Shown here: piece after piece, positions 48,855-57,974 of the stretch
Position numbering within the stretch: position 1 is the stretch's first letter
Layout: each line of letters opens with the position of its first letter
Assembly: GCA_963716735.1 (NCBI GenBank)
Contig: OY970321.1
Coordinates: 1,798,001-1,862,000, forward strand
Length of the DNA stretch: 64,000 bases
Reading direction: 5' to 3'
Source of the DNA: VRUE01 sp963716735
GTDB taxonomy: Bacteria > Actinomycetota > Thermoleophilia > Solirubrobacterales > 70-9
The notes under the pieces: model-generated
Seen by the model: the letters and a program-made list of their open reading frames with translations, nothing else
What the model was told of the DNA's origin: nothing
Databases searched by the model: none
Made by a program: the position numbers and the translations under genes

Positions 48855-50716
48855 TCTTCCGCCGTCCCGGTTTCGCTTCCTGGGGCCAGCTTGCCGACCA
48901 CGACGGTCACTTCCGCTCCCGGTTCGACTTCGGAGCCCGGCGGCGGAAACTGATCGGTGACCCGGCCGGCCTGCTGGGGAACTTCGGTCTCCTGTTCGGA
49001 GACCGTGGGCTGGAGGCCGGCTTCGCGCAGCGCTTCGACCGCTTCCGCCCGTTCTTTGCCGATCACGTTCGGCACCTTCGCCTTCTGCTCCCCCTTGGAT
49101 ACGACGATCGAGACGGTTGAGCCACGGGGCAGTTCCGACCCGGCGCTGGGCGCCTGGCGAATCACCTCGCCCGCCGGCTTGGCGCTTTCTTCTTCTTCGA
49201 CACCCGGGGTGAGGCCGCGGCCGCGTATCTGCTGCACGGCGACCGAACGCTGCGTACCGACCAGCACCGGCACCTTTGCCAGCTTCTGGCCCTTGGAGAC
49301 CGTGAGGACCACGGTCGAGCCACGGGTCGCGGTCGTCCCTCCCCCTGGCTCGGAGCGAATCACCTGGCCGGCTTCCACCTGGTCGGAGTTGACCTTTTCG
49401 GAACGTACGTCGAAGCCGGCTTCTTCCAGCTTTTCTTCCGCCTCGGCCTGGCTCAATCCCGGAAGCCCTCCCGGGATCTTGGCGCTGCCCGGGCCGGCGC
49501 TGACGGTCAGCGCCACCTTGGGCTTCGAGCAGAAGAAGGTGAAGAAGGCGCAGTCGAGCGAGGCGTTGCCCGCCGGCGGGTCCTGCTCTAGCACGGTGTT
49601 GACCGGCACTTCGCGCTGCACGCGGCTGATCTCGCCGACCTTGAACCCGTTCTGTTCGAGCAGCGCGATCGATACGTTGAGCTGATTGCCGGTCACGGCC
49701 GGTACGTCGGTCGTCGAGTCGCGGGTCAGGGCGAAGCCGAGCAAGGCGCCGACCAGCACCGCCGCGAGCGCGAGCCAGATCCACTTCCCGCGGCGCTGCT
49801 CCTCATCCTCGGGCTCGGCCACGGTGTCGCCGGGAGCGACGACTGGCGGCGGCAGGGGCGCGAAGGCAGCGGTCCCGCCGCCTTCGGCGCCGGGACTGCG
49901 CAGGGCTGAGTCCAGCGCGGCGATGAAAGCGTCGGCGCTCTGGAAGCGCTGGCCAGGATCCTTCTCGAGAGCGCGCATCACCACCGCGTCGAGGGCGGGT
50001 GAGACGGCGGGGTTGATCGAGCTCGGCCGTTGCGGCGTGTGCGAGACCTGCTTCATCGCGATCGCGATCGCGGAGTCGGCCTCGAACGGAACCCGGCCGG
50101 CGAGAGCCTCGTAGAGGATGACGCCGATCGAGTAGAGGTCGGAGACCGCGGTGACGGCCTGTCCCTGGGCCTGCTCGGGCGAGAGGTAGTGGGGGGTGCC
50201 CATCACCGAGCCCGCCTGGGTGATTTCCGAGGCGCCGGCGCGGGCGATGCCGAAGTCGGTGACGGTTGCCTTCCCGTCGTCGTCGACGATCACGTTCTGG
50301 GGCTTCAGATCGCGATGCACGACCCCGTGACGATGGGCAAAGCCGGCCGCCTCGAGCACCTGGCGGATCAGGCCGACCGATTGTTCCGGCGTCAATCCCT
50401 GGTCGATCAGCTGCTTGAGCGAGCGTCCCTCGAGCAGCTGCATCGCGATGTAATAGGTACCTTCGACGTCGCCGCGATCGAAGACGGCGACGATGTTGGG
50501 GTGCGAGAGGCCAGCCGCCGCCTCCGCCTCGCGGCGGAAGCGCTCGACGAACTCGCGGTCCTGGGCAAAGCGCCCGTGCAGGATCTTGAGCGCCACCCGG
50601 CGCTGCAGGTGCGGGTCCTCGGCCAGCCAGACGTCCGCCATCCCCCCCGAACCAATCCGGCGCAGCAGCCGGTAGCGGCCATCGATCGTGCTTCCCTCGC
50701 CAACTTCAGGCGGCAC
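48851..50716 (-). CDS. pknB: PASTA-domain Ser/Thr protein kinase
   Basis: A 621-residue kinase starting at GTG 50716, 6 nt after a strong GGAGGGAG; the frame extends upstream but that part is not conserved. The kinase domain has IGSGGMADVWLAED, VVHRDLKPQNVIV, DFGIARA and LSPEQAQG. A transmembrane helix (WLALAAVLVGALLGFALTRD) is followed by four PASTA repeats (TTDVPAVTGNQLN; SAKIPGGLPGLSQ; AKVPVLVGTQRSV; AKVPNVIGKERAE), which sense peptidoglycan fragments. PknB controls growth, division and wall synthesis in actinobacteria. Its neighbour pbpA ends 2 nt upstream. Confidence 0.95.
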   Translation of the reverse strand: MPPEVGEGSTIDGRYRLLRRIGSGGMADVWLAEDPHLQRRVALKILHGRFAQDREFVERFRREAEAAAGLSHPNIVAVFDRGDVEGTYYIAMQLLEGRSLKQLIDQGLTPEQSVGLIRQVLEAAGFAHRHGVVHRDLKPQNVIVDDDGKATVTDFGIARAGASEITQAGSVMGTPHYLSPEQAQGQAVTAVSDLYSIGVILYEALAGRVPFEADSAIAIAMKQVSHTPQRPSSINPAVSPALDAVVMRALEKDPGQRFQSADAFIAALDSALRSPGAEGGGTAAFAPLPPPVVAPGDTVAEPEDEEQRRGKWIWLALAAVLVGALLGFALTRDSTTDVPAVTGNQLNVSIALLEQNGFKVGEISRVQREVPVNTVLEQDPPAGNASLDCAFFTFFCSKPKVALTVSAGPGSAKIPGGLPGLSQAEAEEKLEEAGFDVRSEKVNSDQVEAGQVIRSEPGGGTTATRGSTVVLTVSKGQKLAKVPVLVGTQRSVAVQQIRGRGLTPGVEEEESAKPAGEVIRQAPSAGSELPRGSTVSIVVSKGEQKAKVPNVIGKERAEAVEALREAGLQPTVSEQETEVPQQAGRVTDQFPPPGSEVEPGAEVTVVVGKLAPGSETGTAEE

Positions 50717-50718
50717 TG

Positions 50719-52179
50719 TCAGCTCCCTCCGTTGAGAATGGTTTCGGCGACGTCGCGGAAGATCGGGGCGGCTGCGTCGTTGCCGAAGGCGGTCGTGCAC
50801 TCGACCGTCGCGGCGATCGCGATCTGGGGGTCCTCTGCCGGCGCAAAGCCGATGAACCATGCCTGGTTCTCTTCCGTGCCGCCGCCGCAGCTGTCGTTGA
50901 AGGGCGTTTCCGCCGTGCCCGTCTTACCGGCCACCTGCACGCCGGGAATCGCGGCGTTGGTGCCGGTCCCTTCGCTGACGACGCCTTCCATCGCCGTGGT
51001 CAGCTCGGCCGCGGTCTCGGCGTCGATCGGGCGACTGTACTGGGACGGATCGAGGCGCTTGACGACGCGGCCGTCGGGATCGACGACGCGGCTCCAGATC
51101 TGCGGCTTCATCAGGCTGCCACCGTTGGCGACGACAGCCGCGACCTCGGCCATCTGCAGCGGCGTCACCAGGAGCCGCTCCTGGCCGATCGCGACGCGGG
51201 CTATGTCGATCGGATCGTTGCGGCTGAGCAGCTCGCCGTCTTCGTAGATGCCGCTCGGGTAGACCTGGTCGTCGGGCAGGTCGATCGCCGGCGTCGAGTT
51301 GAAGCCGAAGCGATCCATGTATTCGAACAGCGTCTCCTCGCCCACCTGTTCGCCCAGTTGGGCGAACCAGGTGTTGACCGAGCTGGTCAGCGCCGTGTCG
51401 AGGCCGATCGGACCGAAGTCCTCGGTGAAGTCGTTCTGCAACGGCTGGCCCTGGACATCCAGTTCGCCCGGCGCGTCGATCGTGGTTTCCGGAGTGATCG
51501 CGCCGGAGTCGAGCCCCGCCGCCGCGGTGACCACCTTGAAGGTCGACCCGGGTGGGTACTGGCCTTGGGTGGCGCGGTCGAGGAGCGGCGATTCGGCTTC
51601 GTTCTGGTTCAGCTTCGACAGTTCGAAGGGAACCCGATTGGGGTCATAGGAGGGTTTTGAGGCCAGCACTTTGACCCGGCCGCTGCTTGGCTCGATCGCC
51701 ACCACGGCGCCGAAGCCTTCTGCTTCGAGATCGGCCAGCGCCACCCGCTGCGCTTCGGGGTCGATGTTGGTGACGATGTCGTTGCCTTCCTGGTTTCGAC
51801 CGCGCAGCTCGTCGAGGATCGAGCCGAATTCGGATTCGTCGCCGACGAGTTCATCGTTGTGGTACTTCTCGAACTCGCTGTCGCCCTGGCGCACGAAGCT
51901 GTAGCCGATCGGGTGTCCGTAGAGAGACCCTTCCGGATAACGGCGCACGTAGCGCAGGCTGTCGCCGTGCCCCTTTGGCACCGAGCGGGCGAGTACGGTG
52001 CCGTCGGCGGCAAGGATCCGGCCCCGCTTGATCTGCTGCTGCTCGAGCAGCGGACGCTTGTTGGCTTCTTTGTCCTTCAGCGCCTCCGCGTCGAAGACCG
52101 ACCAGTAGGACGTGAAGGCGATCAGCACCGCGAAGAGGGCGACGATGAAGGAAAAGAGTTGGACGATCTGGCGGTTCAT
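50719..52179 (-). CDS. pbpA: Penicillin-binding protein 2-like transpeptidase
   Basis: A 486-residue class B PBP. An N-terminal anchor helix (LFSFIVALFAVLIAFTSYW) is followed by the pedestal domain (IKRGRILAADGTVLARS) and the transpeptidase domain with SxxK in PGSTFKVVTAAAG, SxN in SSVNTWFAQLG and KTG in VAGKTGTAETP. It crosslinks peptidoglycan during elongation or division, paired with the SEDS protein of the next gene. It overlaps the upstream FtsW/RodA gene by 4 nt. Confidence 0.94.
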   Translation of the reverse strand: MNRQIVQLFSFIVALFAVLIAFTSYWSVFDAEALKDKEANKRPLLEQQQIKRGRILAADGTVLARSVPKGHGDSLRYVRRYPEGSLYGHPIGYSFVRQGDSEFEKYHNDELVGDESEFGSILDELRGRNQEGNDIVTNIDPEAQRVALADLEAEGFGAVVAIEPSSGRVKVLASKPSYDPNRVPFELSKLNQNEAESPLLDRATQGQYPPGSTFKVVTAAAGLDSGAITPETTIDAPGELDVQGQPLQNDFTEDFGPIGLDTALTSSVNTWFAQLGEQVGEETLFEYMDRFGFNSTPAIDLPDDQVYPSGIYEDGELLSRNDPIDIARVAIGQERLLVTPLQMAEVAAVVANGGSLMKPQIWSRVVDPDGRVVKRLDPSQYSRPIDAETAAELTTAMEGVVSEGTGTNAAIPGVQVAGKTGTAETPFNDSCGGGTEENQAWFIGFAPAEDPQIAIAATVECTTAFGNDAAAPIFRDVAETILNGGS

Positions 52180-53504
52180 GCCCCCTCCAGAGCAAAGGCT
52201 CCGCGCGGGGCCTGCGCCTCACGACGGGCACGATCGGAGACGAGCAGCAGTAACGCGAGGAGGACGAAGTTGGCGACGATCGAGCTGCCGCCGTAGCTGA
52301 TGAAGGGCAGGGTGACGCCGGTGAGCGGGATCACCCGCGTCACACCGCCGATGATGACGAAGGCCTGGATCGCGAAGACGGCGGTGAGGCCGGTGGCGAG
52401 CAGCTTCGAGAAGCCGTCGTCCGCGAGCAGGGCGATCTTGAAGCCACGCGCGGCGATCAACAGATAGATCAGGACCACGGCGCTGGCGCCGAAGAGTCCC
52501 AGCTCGTTGACGATCAGCGAGTAGATCGTGTCGGTCTGCGCGGCGGGCAGCAAGGCCGCGTCGGTTCCCGGGATCGTGATCAACGCCTGCCCGAAGCCCT
52601 TGCCGAAGAGGCCGCCGTCGGCCTGGGCGAAAATCGACTGCAGGATCTGGTACCCGGTCGAGGTCGGGTGCTGGTAGGGGTCCAGCCAGATCTCGACCCG
52701 GTCGTGGACGTGGGGAACGGTCGAGGCGAAGAACCAGGCGCCAACCAGGAATAGGGCCATGCCGATGACGACGAAGGAGAAGCGCCCGGTCGCCACGTAG
52801 AGCAGCGCGAGGAAGGCGGCGAAGAACATCAGCGAGCTGCCGAGGTCGCGGATGAAGACGAGCATGAACATCGAGGCTCCCCAGACGACAAGCAGCGGGC
52901 CGAGGTGCTTGAGCGGCGGCAGGGTCACGCCCAGCACCCGGCGGGCGCCGACGATCAGCACCTCGCGGTTCTCGCGCAGATAGCTGGCGAGAAAGACGAC
53001 TATGCAGATCTTCGAGAACTCGGCCGGCTGGAAGGCGAGCGGCCCGACCTTCACCCCGAGATAGGCGCCGTTGACCTGTTCGCCGATACCGGGCAGCCGC
53101 GGCGCCAGCAGCAGCAACAGCCCGACCGCGGCGATCGTGTAGCGGTAGCGCTCGAGCACGTCGTAGTCGCGCAGGAACTGGATCGTGAGAGCGAAGAGGA
53201 TGAGGCCGAGCACGAACCAGTTCGCCTGGTCGCGGGCGAGTCCCTCGTCGATCCTGTAGATCATCACCAGGCCGAAGGCGGTCAGCAGCGCCACCAGCGG
53301 GAAGAGGTAGGGGTCGGCATTGGGAAGGCGCATCCGCAGGTAGACGTGCGCGGCGAGGCAGACGGCGAGGAAGTAGGCGCCGTAGACGAGGCTGAGGTTG
53401 CCGAGCCGGGCGTTCTCCTGGGCGAATACGGCGGCAAAGCCGGCGCTGAGCAGCAGGGCGACCGGGACCAAGGCGACGAGCTCGCGGTTGCGCGCCGACC
53501 TCAA
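52176..53504 (-). CDS. rodA: SEDS glycosyltransferase FtsW/RodA-type
   Basis: A 442-residue protein with about 10-12 membrane helices. The hallmark regions are GVKVGPLAFQPAEFSKICIV, FIRDLGSSLMFFAAFLALLY, QTDTIYSLIVNELGLFGASA and PLTGVTLPFISYGGSSIVAN. SEDS proteins polymerise peptidoglycan glycan strands together with a class B PBP. In actinobacterial operons this gene is RodA/FtsW; which function cannot be decided from sequence, but position suggests RodA. The start is TTG at 53504, overlapping the PP2C stop as TTGA. Confidence 0.9.
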   Translation of the reverse strand: MRSARNRELVALVPVALLLSAGFAAVFAQENARLGNLSLVYGAYFLAVCLAAHVYLRMRLPNADPYLFPLVALLTAFGLVMIYRIDEGLARDQANWFVLGLILFALTIQFLRDYDVLERYRYTIAAVGLLLLLAPRLPGIGEQVNGAYLGVKVGPLAFQPAEFSKICIVVFLASYLRENREVLIVGARRVLGVTLPPLKHLGPLLVVWGASMFMLVFIRDLGSSLMFFAAFLALLYVATGRFSFVVIGMALFLVGAWFFASTVPHVHDRVEIWLDPYQHPTSTGYQILQSIFAQADGGLFGKGFGQALITIPGTDAALLPAAQTDTIYSLIVNELGLFGASAVVLIYLLIAARGFKIALLADDGFSKLLATGLTAVFAIQAFVIIGGVTRVIPLTGVTLPFISYGGSSIVANFVLLALLLLVSDRARREAQAPRGAFALEGA

Positions 53505-54682
53505 GGAATCCCCTGGCTGCGTTCGATGTCTTCGACCAGCGAGACGGCGTCCTCGCGCGAGCGCACGTCGTGGCCGGTGACCGCTTCGCGTCGTCTCTCG
53601 GGCAGGGCAATGGTCTGAACCGGGCTCGCGTAGCGCTCGTCGTAGAGCTTCAGGTCGAAGGGGAGCTCGTAGGGCAGGCCGCGGTAGAGGGCGACGCGGC
53701 CGCCGTCATCGGTGCCGAGAAACCAGACCTGCCGATTGCCGTACCAGGCACCGAAGACGAGCGCGGCCAGGATCGCGGCCGCGGCGAGCAGCTTCGCCGC
53801 CGTGCGCAGGCGGCGGCGGGGTGACTTGGCGGTGAGCTGCGCGCGACGCTCGCGGGCAGCTTCGGCGGCGGCGCGGCGGCGGACCTCGGTCGCCGTAAGA
53901 CCTGCCTCCTCTGCCGCCGCCCCGACCAGGGTCGCGTCCTCGGGCTTCTCCCCCAGCGGCGCGGCGGCGTCGCCGAGTCGAAAGGCCATCGCCGTGATGT
54001 TGTCCCGCCCGCCGGCGCCGTTGGCCTCGTCGACCAGTGCCCGCACCGCCTCGCGCATCGAGGTGGTGGCCGAGAGGACAGCGGCGATGCGCTCCTCGGA
54101 GACCATCGTCGTGAGGCCGTCGGAGCAGAGCAGGAAGACGTCGCCGGCGGACGCGGGCACGGTCTGCAGGTCGACCTCGACCCCGGGCTCGGGGCCGAGG
54201 GCGCGGGTGATGATCGAGCGCTGCGGGTGGTCCTCCGCCTGGGCGTCGGTGATCTGGCCCTTGCGGCGCATCTCCTCGACGAGCGAGTGGTCGCGGGTGA
54301 GCCGTTCGAGCTTGCCACGGCGCAATCTGTAGGCGCGGCTGTCGCCGACGTGGCCGATCGCGACCTCTTCGGCCTGCGCGTCGACGATCGCCGCGGTGAT
54401 CGTCGTGCCCATGCCGGCCTTGGAGGGATCGGCCCGGGCGAGATCGTGGATGCGCCGGTTGGCCTCTTCGATCGTCTCGCGCAGGAAGCGCTCGGGGGAC
54501 CCCTCGGGCAGATCGCGATCGAAGGCGTCGGCGGCCGTCTTCGAGGCGACCTCCCCCGCCTGGGCGCCACCCATACCGTCGGCAACGACGAAGATCGGCG
54601 CGCGGACGAAGAGCGAGTCCTCGTTCTCGCTGCGCTGGCGACCGGTGTCGGTGCGGAAGGCCTGGTCGTCGACGCGCAGCAC
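53501..54682 (-). CDS. pstP: PP2C-family protein phosphatase with membrane anchor
   Basis: A 393-residue Mn-dependent phosphatase that reverses PknB kinase signals. PP2C motifs: RQRSENEDSLFVRAPIFVVA, DGMGGAQAGEVASKT, AIGHVGDSRAYRLRRGKLER, LLCSDGLTTMVSE and ANGAGGRDNITAMAF. A membrane helix near residue 300 (LLAAAAILAALVFGAWYGN) is followed by an extracytoplasmic C-terminus of about 80 residues. It starts at GTG 54682, sharing 1 nt with the FHA gene stop (TAGTG). Confidence 0.93.
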   Translation of the reverse strand: MLRVDDQAFRTDTGRQRSENEDSLFVRAPIFVVADGMGGAQAGEVASKTAADAFDRDLPEGSPERFLRETIEEANRRIHDLARADPSKAGMGTTITAAIVDAQAEEVAIGHVGDSRAYRLRRGKLERLTRDHSLVEEMRRKGQITDAQAEDHPQRSIITRALGPEPGVEVDLQTVPASAGDVFLLCSDGLTTMVSEERIAAVLSATTSMREAVRALVDEANGAGGRDNITAMAFRLGDAAAPLGEKPEDATLVGAAAEEAGLTATEVRRRAAAEAARERRAQLTAKSPRRRLRTAAKLLAAAAILAALVFGAWYGNRQVWFLGTDDGGRVALYRGLPYELPFDLKLYDERYASPVQTIALPERRREAVTGHDVRSREDAVSLVEDIERSQGIP

Positions 54683-55158
54683 TACGACGCCCCCGCCTCG
54701 AACCTGAGCTCGGTGTCGCCGATCCGCACCACGTCGCCGTCGAGCAGCTCCGCCTCACCATGCAGCGCGGCGTTGTTGAGCAAGGTGCCGTTGGTGGAGC
54801 TCATGTCTTCGACGTAGGCGTGTCCTTCGCGCGAGAAGATCCTCGCGTGCAGGCCGGAGGCGTAGCGATCCTCGATCCGCAGGTCGGCTTCCTGGGAGCG
54901 GCCGATCGAGAGGCCGCCGATCAGGTCGAAGCGCTCGCCCTCGCGCAGGCCTCCTCCCCGCAGGGCCACGAGCCACGCGTCGCCGCCCGCGGCGGCGCCC
55001 TCGAATGCCGGTACCGGGTGGAAGCCGGTCGCGTCGGGCGCCGGCGCGACCGTGCCACGCAGATCCTTCAGAGCGCTGCGCGCAATCCAGAGCAAGAACA
55101 GGTAGAGGACGGCCAGGAAGCCGAACTTCAGTGCGACTGAGATCGGGTCGTAATCCAC
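54682..55158 (-). CDS. fhaB: FHA-domain protein FhaB
   Basis: A 158-residue protein. An N-terminal transmembrane segment (VALKFGFLAVLYLFLLWIA) precedes an FHA domain (LSIGRSQEADLRIEDRYASG, LHARIFSREGHAYVEDMSST, NGTLLNN) that binds phosphothreonine. FhaB (FipA partner) in mycobacteria links PknB phosphorylation to FtsZ and cell division. It is in the order fhaA-fhaB-pstP-rodA-pbpA-pknB. Confidence 0.9.
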   Translation of the reverse strand: MDYDPISVALKFGFLAVLYLFLLWIARSALKDLRGTVAPAPDATGFHPVPAFEGAAAGGDAWLVALRGGGLREGERFDLIGGLSIGRSQEADLRIEDRYASGLHARIFSREGHAYVEDMSSTNGTLLNNAALHGEAELLDGDVVRIGDTELRFEAGAS

Positions 55159-55176
55159 GCGTTCAGCAGACTACGT

Positions 55177-55944
55177 CTACTGCTCGATGTCGAAGCTGAA
55201 GGTCGTCGTCCCGAGCGTCACCTTGTCGCCTGATTTGAGCCGGGTCGAGCCGACGCGGCGGCCGTTGACCTTGACCCCGTTGGTCGAGCCGAGGTCGGCG
55301 ATTGTCCACTCGCCGTCGCGCGAGCGGCGCAGCTCGGCGTGGTGGCGAGAGACGTTGGGGTCGCGCAGGACGCAATCGGCGTCGCGCGAGCGGCCGACCG
55401 TCGAGCGCTCGGCGTCGAGCACGTAGCGCCGATCGTCGACGGTGACCACGGCTCGAGTCGTCACTTCCGCGCGTCGCGAGGGTGCCTCGGCCGGAGGCGG
55501 AGCGTCGCGCACCGCGGAGTAGACCATCGTGTGGCCCTCCTCGCCCTGGACGGGTGCCTCACCCTCATGGGCGGGCGGCTTGACCAGGCGGGTCTGGATC
55601 CCAAACTCGCCCAGCCGCAGGCGCTCGTCGGTCTCGAAGGCGACGGTGGGCCGGGTCAAGAGGTCGTAGCTGCGGCGCCGGGCGTGCTCGAGCAGATAAC
55701 CCGACAGCTCCTGCTCGAGCGAGCGCTCGTAGCCCTCGAGGCGGGTGCGGTCCTTGCCCGAGAGGTAGACCGTGTACTCGTTGGGGACGTAGACCCGCGC
55801 GACCCCCGCGGTCTTGTGGGAATCCATCTCCTTGGCCAGTTTGCGGGCGAGCTCGACCGGCTGTACCTCCGAGCTGAAGGCGCGGCTGAACACCCCCTCG
55901 ACGAGGCCTTCGATCCGACTCTCGAGGCTGCGTAGAACGCTGAT
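55177..55944 (-). CDS. fhaA: FhaA-type DUF3662/FHA protein, probable ATC start
   Basis: A DUF3662 domain (SRAFSSEVQPVELARKLAKE, MDSHKTAGVARVYVPNEYTV) followed by a C-terminal FHA domain (RSTVGRSRDADCVLRDPNVS, RHHAELRRSRDGEW, DLGSTNGVKVNGRRV). The only canonical start in frame is GTG at 55893 (VFSRAF), but the preceding codons (VLRSLESRIEGLVEG) also match the family's N-terminus. The frame has no ATG, GTG or TTG between the upstream TAG and these codons. An ATC at 55944 has TAGGA with 7-nt spacing, so an ATC start (255 residues) is proposed; otherwise 238 residues from GTG 55893. Confidence 0.8.
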   Translation of the reverse strand: MSVLRSLESRIEGLVEGVFSRAFSSEVQPVELARKLAKEMDSHKTAGVARVYVPNEYTVYLSGKDRTRLEGYERSLEQELSGYLLEHARRRSYDLLTRPTVAFETDERLRLGEFGIQTRLVKPPAHEGEAPVQGEEGHTMVYSAVRDAPPPAEAPSRRAEVTTRAVVTVDDRRYVLDAERSTVGRSRDADCVLRDPNVSRHHAELRRSRDGEWTIADLGSTNGVKVNGRRVGSTRLKSGDKVTLGTTTFSFDIEQ

Positions 55945-55961
55945 CGGGAAATCCTAGAGGT

Positions 55962-56879
55962 CTAGGGGAGGACCGCCGCGTGGCCCAGGGCGAGCCAGGC
56001 GCCGAGCATCGCGGCGGCGGCCACGGCGCCGAGCCGCAGGGCCAGCGGAGCGTTGGTGGCGGGAAGGTCGTCGGCGAGGCGGCCGAGCGAGTCCTCAATC
56101 GCGCTGCCCAACTCCTCCAGCGCCGGGCGGCGGCCGGGGCGGGACTGCAGCGCGGCGTCGATCGTGTCGCTGAGCTCACGCGGCAGGTCGGGGCGGAGGC
56201 GGCGCAGCGGGCGGGGGCGCCCGCCGATAGCCCGGGCCGTTGCGGCCGGGGTCGCTCGGCGATTGGGATTCTCGCCGCCCCAGCACTCATACAGGGTCAG
56301 GGCGAGCGAGTAGACGTCGGCCTCGGGGCCGGCGGTCTGCCCCTCGGCCTGCTCGGGGGACATATAGGCGAGGGTGCCGACCACGTCTCCGGGTGCGGTA
56401 AGGGCGGCGCCGTCGGCGAGGCGGGCGATGCCGAAGTCCATCAACTTGGCGCGGAATTCCCCCTCGGGGGCGACGAGGACGTTCTGTGGCTTGATGTCGC
56501 GGTGGACGACGCCGCGCGAGTGAGCGTGGTCGAGCGCCTCACATAGGTCGGCGCCGATCTCGCCGATCTCGCGGTCGCTGAGTGCCCCTTCCCGGCTCAG
56601 CCCGGCCAGGGTGCTGCCGTCCACCAGCTCGGTGACGAGCAGCGCGTTGCCGTCCTCCTCGCCCATCTCATAGAGGGTGACGATGCCGGGATGGTTGAGC
56701 CGAGCGGCGGCCTGAGCCTCGCGTAGGACCCGCTGGCCGGCCTCGCCGCGGGATTCGATCGCCTTGACCGCGACGGTCCGCTCCAGGCGTCCGTCCCAAG
56801 CCTCATAGACGACGCCAAAGCCGCCGCTGCCGATGCGGCGCTCGATCAGGAATCGGTTGAGAACGAGGGAGCCGACCAT
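55962..56879 (-). CDS. Tail-anchored Ser/Thr protein kinase
   Basis: A 305-residue kinase starting at ATG 56879 (GGTGGAG upstream). All core motifs are present: IGSGGFGVVYEAWDGRLERT, VVHRDIKPQNVLVAPEGE, DFGIARL and MSPEQAEG, so it should be catalytically competent. After the kinase domain (to about residue 240) there is a Pro/Arg/Leu-rich juxtamembrane part and one hydrophobic segment at the very C-terminus (LRLGAVAAAAMLGAWLALGH), with no extracytoplasmic sensor. The frame would extend upstream to 57095 but that sequence is non-conserved and overlaps the opposite gene. It probably acts with the FHA genes just downstream. Confidence 0.9.
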   Translation of the reverse strand: MVGSLVLNRFLIERRIGSGGFGVVYEAWDGRLERTVAVKAIESRGEAGQRVLREAQAAARLNHPGIVTLYEMGEEDGNALLVTELVDGSTLAGLSREGALSDREIGEIGADLCEALDHAHSRGVVHRDIKPQNVLVAPEGEFRAKLMDFGIARLADGAALTAPGDVVGTLAYMSPEQAEGQTAGPEADVYSLALTLYECWGGENPNRRATPAATARAIGGRPRPLRRLRPDLPRELSDTIDAALQSRPGRRPALEELGSAIEDSLGRLADDLPATNAPLALRLGAVAAAAMLGAWLALGHAAVLP

Positions 56880-56934
56880 CGCTCCACCGACTTCGCCGTA
56901 ATTCCGCTTCCTCCTGCGACATACTCCCTGCTTC

Positions 56935-57972
56935 TTGGAGGATTCGCTCGCATCTGGGCCGGGGCGCCGGCAGCGACCGCAACGCCGTCCCGAACGGCAA
57001 CAGATCCTGCTGCGGCGCGGTCTCGCCCTCGGCGTGGGCTTGCTCCTGCTGATCCTGATCGTGCTCGGCGTTCGTGGCTGCCTCAACGCCCGCAAGCACC
57101 GAGCGCTTAGCGACTACGCCCGCAACGTCACCCAGATCGTCGACGAGACCGACCAGACCAGCAAATCCTTCTTTGAAAAGCTCTCCGACCCCGGCAGCCT
57201 CTCGGTGACCGAGTTCGTCGCCGAGGTCAACGCCGACCGCAGCGCGATGGACAACTACGCCGCCCGCGTCGACGGACTCGACACCCCAGGGGACATGAGC
57301 AGCGCTCAAAGTGCCCTGGAGCTTGTCTACGAGCTGCGCGGCGCGGCGATGACCGAAATCGCCGACAAGGTCAGCACCGCGCTGGGCGAAGCGGGGTCGA
57401 AGAAAGCGACCGAAATCATCGCCAAGCAGATGCGGGTGCTGGCTGCGAGCGACGTCGTCTACTCCTCCGTCGCCCGCCCCGAGATCGACGGTGTGCTCGC
57501 CGACAACGGGATCGAAGGCGACGATGTGCCGAAAAGCGAATTCGTGCCCGACGGAACCAAGTGGCTGGACGAAAGCGAAGTCAGCTCGGCGCTTGGCTCG
57601 GTCAGCGGCGCGACGACGGGCGAAACGAGCGGCGTTCATGGTCTCGGCCTGATCGGGACGGCGATCAACGGGACCGAATTGACGCCGGAAGGGACCACCC
57701 CGGTGGTCGCGGAAGAAACGCCGGAAGTCGAAGTGCAGGTGCAAAACCAGGGCGAATCGACCGAGAACGGGGTCACGGTCTCGGTCACCGTCAACGGACA
57801 GACCCTGACCGGCGACATCAGCAGCATCGAAGCCGGGGCGACCGAAACGGTGGTGATCCCACTCACGCCTGCGCCAGAAGGCGAAGCGGTGCTGGAAGTC
57901 GAAGCCGAACCGGTGGCCGGCGAGGAAGTGTCGGAAAACAACGAAGCGTCTTACACCGTCGTCTTTGAATGA
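56935..57972 (+). CDS. Membrane-anchored protein with CARDB-like C-terminal domain
   Basis: A 345-residue protein starting at TTG 56935. A basic N-terminus (GRRQRPQRRPERQQILLRRG) is followed by one transmembrane helix (LALGVGLLLLILIVLGVRG), a helical region (residues about 55-195) and a C-terminal beta domain (EVEVQVQNQGESTENGVTVS, VTVNGQTLTGDISSIEAGAT) of the CARDB/Ig-like type with two exchangeable repeats. It is divergent from the tail-anchored kinase and may be a membrane sensor for it, but that is inference. I do not know the family. Its stop is 3 nt before the long inverted repeat at 57975. Confidence 0.78.
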   Translation: MEDSLASGPGRRQRPQRRPERQQILLRRGLALGVGLLLLILIVLGVRGCLNARKHRALSDYARNVTQIVDETDQTSKSFFEKLSDPGSLSVTEFVAEVNADRSAMDNYAARVDGLDTPGDMSSAQSALELVYELRGAAMTEIADKVSTALGEAGSKKATEIIAKQMRVLAASDVVYSSVARPEIDGVLADNGIEGDDVPKSEFVPDGTKWLDESEVSSALGSVSGATTGETSGVHGLGLIGTAINGTELTPEGTTPVVAEETPEVEVQVQNQGESTENGVTVSVTVNGQTLTGDISSIEAGATETVVIPLTPAPEGEAVLEVEAEPVAGEEVSENNEASYTVVFE

Positions 57973-57974
57973 GA

